Below the pieces are notes generated by a model, which saw only the letters and a list, made by a program, of their open reading frames with translations, searched no databases and was not told the origin of the DNA. The position numbers and the translations under genes were made by a program. A stretch of DNA of 64,000 nucleotides from contig NZ_JASGJD010000001.1 in the NCBI RefSeq assembly GCF_047601505.1, positions 2,728,001 through 2,792,000 of the forward strand, read 5' to 3'. The DNA is from Cloacibacterium sp047601505. Its GTDB lineage: Bacteria; Bacteroidota; Bacteroidia; Flavobacteriales; Weeksellaceae. Below, piece after piece: positions 17,531 through 23,708 of this stretch (within the stretch, counting starts at the first letter, position 1; the number at the start of each line of letters is the position of its first letter).

Positions 17531-18078
17531 AAAAATTTGGAAAATTAGAGAAAATTAATAAAACTGAAACTCAAAAGAAAAAAACTAAAATATTCGAGTT
17601 CGAAAAATTTAAAATATCGAAAGGAAAAATTGGCAATATAAAAATTGGCATGAATATAATTGATGCCGAAAAAGAAATCTTTGAATTAACTAAAAAGCAA
17701 GCTGAAGCGTTTGATTTTGGCTTTGATGGCGGAGGAAAAGCATATATTTATTCACTTAAAAATGAGCCTATTTTAGCTCTTATTCCGAAAAGAGATTCAA
17801 AAGAAATATTTGCAATTATTGCATTAAACAAAAATTTAAAAACAGAGAATGGCTTGAATCCTAAATCTAAGATATCAGAAATACAAAATAAATATCCAAG
17901 CATTAAGATTAATCAAGATTTAATGATGGATTGGGAATACATTTTTGATAAAAAAAATAATTGGGATTTTGTATTTATGACAAATGGAAAAAATAGAATT
18001 GGAGAATATCAAAAATCTGAAATGTCTGCTAAACCGAAAAAAGCAGAATCAAAAATGGATTGGATAACAATTAAATAA
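17464..18078 (+). CDS. Secreted hypothetical protein sharing its signal peptide with the next gene
   Basis: A 204-residue protein of no recognised family. A signal peptide (MKIALKLLFTLFVFLSS to about residue 22, ending NFVKSQ) directs export. The mature part opens with a Lys-rich segment and then has FKISKGKIGNIKIGMNIIDAEKEIF, the kind of 'IGM' motif seen in small periplasmic repeat domains. The leader and signal peptide are almost identical to those of the gene at 18352, but the mature proteins are unrelated. No terminator is evident before the second leader copy. Confidence 0.7.
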   Translation: MKIALKLLFTLFVFLSSNFVKSQKFGKLEKINKTETQKKKTKIFEFEKFKISKGKIGNIKIGMNIIDAEKEIFELTKKQAEAFDFGFDGGGKAYIYSLKNEPILALIPKRDSKEIFAIIALNKNLKTENGLNPKSKISEIQNKYPSIKINQDLMMDWEYIFDKKNNWDFVFMTNGKNRIGEYQKSEMSAKPKKAESKMDWITIK

Positions 18079-18170
18079 AACCGCTTTACAACTCCTAATT
18101 TAGAAAAATGCTCAATTTATTTTCACTTTTCTAGAATATTCAGAATAATTAAATTACCAAACAAGTTTTA

Positions 18171-18419
18171 TTTATTTGCTAAATGCAAAATTATATTACC
18201 TAAATCGAAAAGCATCAATCATTTATTCGTACTGCTTTTTCTTTGATTATTGCTATAATTTTATCACTTGAAAAATAGTCTTTTTTGCAATAAAAATTGG
18301 ACTTTACAATTTTTTACTGAATCAAATAATAAGCTAAAAAAACTAAAAATAATGAAAATCACTTTAAAATTATTATTTACCCTATTTATTTTTTTAAGTT
18401 CAAACTTTGTTAAATCTCA
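18171..18419 (+). repeat. Duplicated leader plus signal-peptide segment, copy 2
   Basis: Second copy of 17282-17530. The leader keeps the AAAAGCA/TGCTTTT stem. One A is lost in the run after CACTTG, and a few other bases differ. Confidence 0.9.
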
Positions 18420-18750
18420 GAATTTTGAAAATTTTGAAAAGCAAATCACAAAAGAATGGAGGCTAAAAAGCTATGAAACAAATGGAAAAAAACACCCTCC
18501 AAAACCTGGTCATGAATCTGATAAAATGATTTTTACAGAAGACCATAAAACAAACTCTATAACTAAAGGAATTTCGAGAATTGGAACGTGGAAATTTGAC
18601 AAAGAAAATGGAATATTATCTATAGTAGATGATGTATTGCAATTTGAAATTATATTAAACGTTATTTCATATGCAGATAACAATTGTGTTTTAGAATTGG
18701 AAAATCCCGAAAAACAAAAAACACGAATATATTTGGTTAGTAAAAAATAA
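18352..18750 (+). CDS. Secreted lipocalin-like domain protein
   Basis: A 132-residue protein. I use the ATG at 18352, the equivalent of the start of the paralogous leader at 17464; an ATG at 18268 in the same frame lies inside the duplicated untranslated leader. The signal peptide MKITLKLLFTLFIFLSS matches that of the upstream gene. The mature part (KEWRLKSYETNGKK, then IGTWKFDKENGILSI and a C-terminal RIYLVSKK) has the strand pattern of small Bacteroidetes lipocalin-like domains. Ligand unknown. Fusion of a copied promoter and signal peptide to a different mature domain is the notable point. Confidence 0.7.
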   Translation: MKITLKLLFTLFIFLSSNFVKSQNFENFEKQITKEWRLKSYETNGKKHPPKPGHESDKMIFTEDHKTNSITKGISRIGTWKFDKENGILSIVDDVLQFEIILNVISYADNNCVLELENPEKQKTRIYLVSKK

Positions 18751-18905
18751 GAATACACTCAAATACTTTTCTCTTCATTTCGATATAATTTTTAAGGTAT
18801 TTCCTAAAAATTTAATCTCAAAAATTCTTTGGTAAAACTTAGAAATTTGCCACAACCTATCATTAAGATAACACAATCAGTGTAAAAAGATATCCTAAAA
18901 ACAGA

Positions 18906-19025
18906 AACAAAAAATATGTGGGATAATTTTTAATAGCAACTTTCAAAAAGCTAAGGTTGAGAAATTTGGAAGTTACTTTGACTATTTTTATTTATATGCT
19001 CCGAAGTTGCAAACTTCGGAGAGCA
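18906..19025 (+). repeat. 120-nt direct repeat D, copy 1, including a partial hairpin unit
   Basis: Begins AACAAAAAATATGTGGG and ends with the third hairpin of unit H (CTCCGAAGTT/AACTTCGGAG, loop GCA). It recurs at 19346-19465. The part from 18953 on equals the 3' half of unit H. Confidence 0.85.
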
Positions 19026-19094
19026 AAGGTTATTAATGCTTGGAAAGACTGATTTGTAAAAGCAAAGTTCTTCTCTTGTTTTAGCAAAAACATT
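19026..19094. other. Spacer between repeat copies
   Basis: No gene is seen. Short AT-rich sequence links partial unit 5 to module B copy 2. Confidence 0.3.
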
Positions 19095-19189
19095 GTTGCC
19101 CTTCGGCTTTGCTTTGGGTTCTCTTCTTCGATTTTTAGGATATTTGTTTTTTTAAGATTCATTCGGTGTTGGAATTTTTTTTGTTTTAA
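19095..19189 (+). repeat. Repeat module B, copy 2
   Basis: Matches 15681-15774 over most of its length and is joined to hairpin unit copy 4. Confidence 0.8.
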
Positions 19190-19344
19190 ACACCCCGTCA
19201 TTCCTATTTCATAGGAATGCCACCCCTCTGAAAGAGGGGAATTTTGGGGAGTTTTGAATTAAGGGTTTAAAAAATTTGAGAAATTTGAAATTACGTTGAA
19301 CATTTTTATTATTACGCTCCGAAGTTGCAAACTTCGGAGAGCAG
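19190..19344 (+). repeat. Three-hairpin repeat unit H, copy 4
   Basis: A 155-nt copy with all three stems. In hairpin 1 the right arm reads ATAGGAATG instead of ATTGGAATG, which restores pairing with CATTCCTAT and gives a 9-bp stem. Hairpin 2 is CCCCTCT-GAA-AGAGGGG. Confidence 0.85.
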
Positions 19345-19345
19345 G

Positions 19346-19465
19346 AACAAAAAATATGTGGGATAATTTTTAATAGCAACCTTCAAAAAGCTAAGGTTGA
19401 GAAATTTGGAAGTTACTTTGACCATTTTTATTTATTTACTCCGAAGTTACAAACTTCGGAGAGCA
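19346..19465 (+). repeat. 120-nt direct repeat D, copy 2, including a partial hairpin unit
   Basis: Second copy of 18906-19025, placed immediately after hairpin unit copy 4. Differences are scattered single bases (for example loop ACA instead of GCA). Confidence 0.85.
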
Positions 19466-19535
19466 GAAGACGAAAAAAGAAAAATCGCAATCATTAAAAG
19501 AATTAAAAAACAAAACACTAAATTTGACCTGACTA

Positions 19536-20078
19536 ATGAAGACCATAATTAATTTTAACGTTAGTCAGAAGTTTATAAAAATGAACCGCAAAAAAAATAA
19601 TATTTTTATTCTAATTTTCATTTTCTTAGCTGTATTCTTTACTACTGCAACAAATACTTCTATTGCAATTCTCATAAATTTCAGTTTTTTTTCTTTACTA
19701 ATTTTGACTTTGTTTGTAATTAGTATTATTGATGCTATAAAAAAAACTAAGCTCAAAATATTTTTCCTTAAAATTATAGGAATAAGTACTTTTTCTTTAC
19801 TAATTGGAATAGTTGCTATAAATCTTCAAAAAGAATTTAATAAGAAAAGAGTTGAGAATTTAATTGTTAAAATTGATGATTACAAAAATAAAACAAGTAA
19901 ATATCCAGAAAAAAAACAAGTCAAATTCCCGAAAATAATAAATGGCCTTTATATTTCTGAAATTCAATATGAACATAATACAGTTTTTGGAAATGCTTAT
20001 AAAATAAGATATTATGATGATTTTTGGCAATATAAAGTTTACCGTTCTGATACAAAAAAATGGTATATTGATGATTAA
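19536..20078 (+). CDS. Hypothetical membrane protein with periplasmic tail
   Basis: No family is recognised. The frame opens at 19536, but the ATG at 19581 (MNRKKNNIFILIFIFL) may be the true start because the first 15 residues are not hydrophobic or otherwise informative. Three hydrophobic segments follow (about residues 22-40, 44-65 and 75-97), then a charged tail of about 80 residues with DDYKNKTSKYPEKK and a Tyr/Trp-rich end (YYDDFWQYKVYRSDTKKWYIDD). The YKN..YP pattern resembles the mature region of pseudopilin-like small proteins, but this is weak. It lies just after the last repeat copy. Confidence 0.55.
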   Translation: MKTIINFNVSQKFIKMNRKKNNIFILIFIFLAVFFTTATNTSIAILINFSFFSLLILTLFVISIIDAIKKTKLKIFFLKIIGISTFSLLIGIVAINLQKEFNKKRVENLIVKIDDYKNKTSKYPEKKQVKFPKIINGLYISEIQYEHNTVFGNAYKIRYYDDFWQYKVYRSDTKKWYIDD

Positions 20079-20103
20079 AAAACTATAGCTAACAACCAGG
20101 GCT

Positions 20104-20126
20104 TCGTCTTGTCCGAAGGATACGAG
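20104..20126 (+). repeat. Tail motif shared with 38810-38832
   Basis: Follows CTATAGCTAACAACC directly downstream of the membrane protein gene at 19536. See the matching copy at 38810-38832. It could be the scar of a shared insertion or integration process, but two copies prove little. Confidence 0.45.
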
Positions 20127-20226
20127 ATAAAAAAACTTTCGACTTCGCTCAGGGTTCTCATTTATAGTAGGACTTTTTCTCGTGTTGTAGCAAGAATCTT
20201 TTCAAAATCTCAATAAACCAAAAACA

Positions 20227-20607
20227 TTAATGTGAGAATCCTAATGTAACACTCATCACAATAATCGCAAGTACAATGCAAGTGATAAGAATGTAGAGTT
20301 TATCTTTTTCTAAAATAAAAGAAAAAAGAGACAACAAAAGTCTTAAAAAAGGTGTACAAAACAAAATTAAAACCGCCAAGTAAATGATAGATCTTCCGTC
20401 AAAATGGCTAACTCCTACAAAAATAGACTTCACTACTTGGAAGAAATTTTGGTCGTTTTCTTTAAAAACTGAATAATGCACCATGTCTTGTTGATGCCCG
20501 AATAAGTAAATTAGACCTCCAAAAATCCCAATAGTTAATACTGTTAACACACCATATTTCAGTACGGCACCAATAATTTTTTGTAAATCTTTATCTGTAA
20601 TATTCAT
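20227..20607 (-). CDS. DUF1634 domain membrane protein
   Basis: A 126-residue protein with three hydrophobic segments and the DUF1634 pattern (LKYGVLTVLTIGIFGGLIYLFGH near the N terminus; RSIIYLAVLILFCTPFLRLLLS in the middle). DUF1634 genes habitually follow TauE/SafE exporters; here the gap is a single nucleotide, so the two are co-transcribed and probably function together in the inner membrane. Biochemical role unknown. Confidence 0.85.
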   Translation of the reverse strand: MNITDKDLQKIIGAVLKYGVLTVLTIGIFGGLIYLFGHQQDMVHYSVFKENDQNFFQVVKSIFVGVSHFDGRSIIYLAVLILFCTPFLRLLLSLFSFILEKDKLYILITCIVLAIIVMSVTLGFSH

Positions 20608-20608
20608 C

Positions 20609-21445
20609 TTAAAATTTTCCGTTTAAACCATTATAAATCATATTCGCAGCCAAGAAAAAGATAACGAATGCAAAGAAAATACGCAGCTTTTTAGGGTCTG
20701 TCGCCATCAGAATTTTAGAACCAATCATAGCACCCGTTAAAACGCCAATCATCACAGGCAAACAAATATCTGGCACGATATAACCTTTTTGTACGTAGAT
20801 AACGCAACTTGCTAAAGCGGTAACTCCCATCATAAAGTTACTGGTAGTGGTAGAAACTTTAAAAGGAATTTTCATAATGGTATCCATCGCAATTACTTTA
20901 AAAGCTCCAGAACCTATCCCTAGCATCCCAGAAAGCATCCCTGCAAGTCCCATCATGCTAAAACCACCAATCACGTTTTTGGTGCCATATTTTACCCATT
21001 CTCCTTTTTTAACTGGATACTGAGAAGGCAATTTTAATTTTTCTGCAAGAAGGCTAGAATTTTGTACAATATGTTCTTCTTTTTTTCTAATAGAATTAAT
21101 TGCTGAAAAAATTAAAGCCAACCCGAAAATCACTGCAATAATTGAACCTGGTGCCATCGTAGAAATAAGCGCACCTCCTACAGCTCCAAGAGTAGTTGCA
21201 ATCTCCAGAAACATCCCCAATCTCATATTGGCAACCCCTTCTCTTACATACGCTGCAGCAGAACCCGAAGAAGTAGCGATTACCGACACCAAAGCTGCAC
21301 CAATGGCGTAATGCAAATCTACTCCCAACACAATTGACAAAAGTGGAATGACCACGATACCTCCTCCTAAACCTGAAAGCGAACCAATAACTCCGGCAGC
21401 AATAGAACCTACCAAAACGATTAGTGTAAACGTTATAACTGTCAT
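20609..21445 (-). CDS. TauE/SafE family sulfite/anion exporter
   Basis: The 278-residue protein has about eight membrane segments and the repeated Gly-rich motifs of the TauE/SafE (formerly DUF81) family: GVIGSLSGLGGGIVVIPLLSIVLGVDLHYAIGAALV at the N terminus and MLSGMLGIGSGAFKVIAMDTIMKIPFKVSTTTSNFMMGV in the second half. Members export sulfite, sulfoacetate or other small organic anions. The downstream DUF1634 gene follows after one base. The exact substrate cannot be read from sequence. Confidence 0.88.
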   Translation of the reverse strand: MTVITFTLIVLVGSIAAGVIGSLSGLGGGIVVIPLLSIVLGVDLHYAIGAALVSVIATSSGSAAAYVREGVANMRLGMFLEIATTLGAVGGALISTMAPGSIIAVIFGLALIFSAINSIRKKEEHIVQNSSLLAEKLKLPSQYPVKKGEWVKYGTKNVIGGFSMMGLAGMLSGMLGIGSGAFKVIAMDTIMKIPFKVSTTTSNFMMGVTALASCVIYVQKGYIVPDICLPVMIGVLTGAMIGSKILMATDPKKLRIFFAFVIFFLAANMIYNGLNGKF

Positions 21446-21649
21446 AAATAAAAAAATTGAACTGAAAAGCGCTAGTCTTTTCTTAAAATCTATGCGAAAT
21501 TAGTCCTTTTTGAGGAAAATTAATGATTTAGCACATTAAAATGAAATTAAAACTCACTTTTCAGTTCTTTTTAACAGCGAAAAAAAAAAAAAAAAAGCTT
21601 ATTTAAAAGGGAATTTTGTAAATTAGCTTCAAAAGAAATCATAAAAAAA

Positions 21650-22210
21650 ATGACTGTCAATAAAAGAATTTTAGAACAAAAAACGAATCAAGAGTTAGAA
21701 GACTATATAAAACCCGAAAGCAAATTTATTGATTTGGCTAAAATTTATGCTTTTGAAATTCTTCAGACAAGAGGAAGATTATTAAACGATGAAGAAACTA
21801 AAACTTATAATGGATTAATTGCCAACGAAAAAAATAACGAAATTGTAGAAATTCATCCCAATTATAAAAAAGCCACACTGTTTATCAATATATCTGCATT
21901 AATAGGAATTGGAAACATTATTTGGGATTACGAAAACTTCAACACAACTTTCTCCATTGTTATTGCAATTTTTATTATAGGTTCTTTGTTTTTAATAGGA
22001 TATTTTATTGAAAAGGGAAATGAAATAGCCAAATACTTATTTATCATTCTATTCATTTTGGGATTGGTAAGTATAAGTATTCCAGGTTTATTTATTAATT
22101 TTCTATTCAACCCCGTTTTAGGCACTCTCAATCTATTACAAACTATTATGCAATTCTGCGCTTTAGTATTATTAATAGGAATTCCTGCAAAGAAAAAACA
22201 AATAAATTAG
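21650..22210 (+). CDS. Hypothetical membrane protein
   Basis: A 186-residue protein, unrecognised. The first 60 residues are soluble and charged (NQELEDYIKPESKFIDLAKIYAFEILQTRGR), resembling the N-terminal segment of other Bacteroidetes small membrane proteins. Four hydrophobic segments follow (about 75-92, 100-122, 127-150 and 158-180). A poly-A tract lies upstream, then TTTTGTAAATTAGCTTCA, which recurs before the next gene. It ends 51 nt before the lipoprotein gene, so the two may be read together or from related promoters. Confidence 0.6.
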   Translation: MTVNKRILEQKTNQELEDYIKPESKFIDLAKIYAFEILQTRGRLLNDEETKTYNGLIANEKNNEIVEIHPNYKKATLFINISALIGIGNIIWDYENFNTTFSIVIAIFIIGSLFLIGYFIEKGNEIAKYLFIILFILGLVSISIPGLFINFLFNPVLGTLNLLQTIMQFCALVLLIGIPAKKKQIN

Positions 22211-22261
22211 AAAGGATTTTTGTAAATTAGCTTCATTGTAAAACTAATACACACTAAAGCG

Positions 22262-23035
22262 ATGAAAAACTTACTAAAAGTTCTTTCCTTTATATTATTA
22301 ACAACAATTTTAAGTTGTTTTAAACTTGAAAACAAACCCTCTGAAAAAGAAACTTTATTAGTTGCAGTATATGAAAATACCTATTTAAATAAAATTAATG
22401 AAACGTTTAAAATATACAAAGACAGCACCTATCTTTTTACCCAAAATACAATAGAACCTGACCATAGTAAGTTGGAAAAATTTGAAGGAAAAGTTCAAAT
22501 TAAAAACGATACTATTCAATTTACTCCTTTCGGATTTAGTTTTAACAATGCAAAAACAGCAGTCTTAAAAAACGGATTTGTTGAATTTATTGATAGTGAC
22601 GACTATCCTTATAGAATGAAAATTGAAAAAACTTCGCTATTTGTAAAAAACAATATAGACTTTAATCAATTTAAAAACTACGCTGTTTTCACATTTTACA
22701 AAAAATACAACAGAATAAATGAGGAAAACAACAACTCTAATTACGACCTGAATAACAACGATTTAAAAAAAATTGAAGCCATCTTAAGTTCTCAAATCAA
22801 GAAAAACAAAAATCTAAACAATTACAGTTCTTATTTGAAACAAATTGTAGCCGAAAAAAATGAAAAAAATGAGGTTATTGTCTTTGTTCATTTTTTTTGT
22901 AAAGACCAACATACGCTTTCTAACTATCAATATTATGAAATCTCTATGATGGACGGAGGAAAATGTAACATTAGAATATCATTAAATCTTTCTACCGGGA
23001 AAATCAATTTTATAAATTTCGCAGGTCTTGCCTGA
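22262..23035 (+). CDS. Hypothetical lipoprotein
   Basis: A 257-residue protein with a lipoprotein signal: hydrophobic KVLSFILLTTILSCF, lipobox LTTILSC with the lipidated cysteine at about residue 19. The mature part has no recognised domain; residues 160-200 are rich in Asn and Lys. A conserved-looking C terminus includes MMDGGKCNIRISLNLSTGKINFINFAG. It is preceded by a TTTTGTAAATTAGCTTCA box shared with the gene at 21650 and followed 30 nt later by hemG. Confidence 0.6.
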   Translation: MKNLLKVLSFILLTTILSCFKLENKPSEKETLLVAVYENTYLNKINETFKIYKDSTYLFTQNTIEPDHSKLEKFEGKVQIKNDTIQFTPFGFSFNNAKTAVLKNGFVEFIDSDDYPYRMKIEKTSLFVKNNIDFNQFKNYAVFTFYKKYNRINEENNNSNYDLNNNDLKKIEAILSSQIKKNKNLNNYSSYLKQIVAEKNEKNEVIVFVHFFCKDQHTLSNYQYYEISMMDGGKCNIRISLNLSTGKINFINFAGLA

Positions 23036-23065
23036 AATTAGAAAAAAACTTCTAAAAAAAATAAA

Positions 23066-23602
23066 ATGGCAGCAAAAACAATTATTATCTATTCTTCGAT
23101 TGACGGACAAACAAAGAAAATTTGCAGTTACATGAATAAAGCTTTCATCAAGAGCAAGCAATCTGTAGAAATTTTCAGCATTGACGGACTGAGAAACGCT
23201 GTCGAAAAACTTCAATCTTCTGATAAAATAATAATTGCGTCTAGCATTAGATATGGCAAACACCACCCTTCTATTATCCAATTGGTACAAGAGAATTTTG
23301 AGTTATTAAATTCTAAAATTACAGCATTTGTATCGGTGAATTTAGTTGCCCGAAAGCCAGAAAAAAGCAGTCCAGAAACCAATCCTTATTTGGTAAAATT
23401 TCTTAATTCTATACCATGGAAACCAACGATTTGTAAAGTTTTTGCAGGAAAATTAGATTATAAAAAATATTCGTTTTTAGATAGAATCATGATTAAATTA
23501 ATTATGGTAATGACGAAAGGCCCAACAAATTCTAAAACCGAAATTGAATACACAAACTGGAAAGATGTAGTTTTGTTTACTAAAAAATTAATTGAAATAT
23601 AG
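23066..23602 (+). CDS. hemG: Menaquinone-dependent protoporphyrinogen IX dehydrogenase
   Basis: The 178-residue flavodoxin-like protein aligns closely with E. coli HemG, which oxidises protoporphyrinogen IX to protoporphyrin IX and passes electrons to the quinone pool. Signatures are the FMN loop YSSIDGQTKKI (9-19), IRYGKHHPS (61-69), and the HemG-specific SVNLVARKPEK (90-100) followed by TNPYLVKFL and DRIMIKLIM, a membrane-association loop. HemG is best known from gammaproteobacteria, so its presence here hints at transfer or an under-noticed flavobacterial branch. No other haem gene is adjacent. Confidence 0.88.
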   Translation: MAAKTIIIYSSIDGQTKKICSYMNKAFIKSKQSVEIFSIDGLRNAVEKLQSSDKIIIASSIRYGKHHPSIIQLVQENFELLNSKITAFVSVNLVARKPEKSSPETNPYLVKFLNSIPWKPTICKVFAGKLDYKKYSFLDRIMIKLIMVMTKGPTNSKTEIEYTNWKDVVLFTKKLIEI

Positions 23603-23652
23603 AGAGTTCTATTTCGCTCAGTATGACAAATTTAGAATGATTAATCAAAACA

Positions 23653-23687
23653 AAAAAGTCGCTGAATTAAGAGTTCAGCGACTTTTT
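23653..23687. terminator. Bidirectional terminator between hemG and gcvP
   Basis: AAAAAGTCGCTGAA (23653-23666) pairs perfectly with TTCAGCGACTTTTT (23674-23687) over a 7-nt loop. The A and T flanks let it terminate both convergent transcripts. Confidence 0.9.
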
Positions 23688-23708
23688 GTATATAAAGTTT
23701 AAAAATTC

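Noticed and set aside
13889..19466. CRISPR array
   Set aside because: Repeat copies are about 155 nt, irregularly spaced by hundreds to thousands of bases, separated by genes, and no cas gene is present.
13547..19466. Insertion sequence
   Set aside because: No transposase or remnant of one is found in any frame near the repeats, and no terminal inverted repeats frame the modules.
13547..20130. Integron with attC sites
   Set aside because: No integrase is visible and the GTTRRRY/RYYYAAC core pairs are not found consistently at gene ends. Only short CTAACAACC-like bits occur, so I keep 'cassette-like' as a description only.
21581..21597. Long poly-A run as a slippery regulatory site
   Set aside because: It lies in a spacer outside any reading frame; homopolymer runs are common in this A/T-rich genome and may also be a sequencing artefact.
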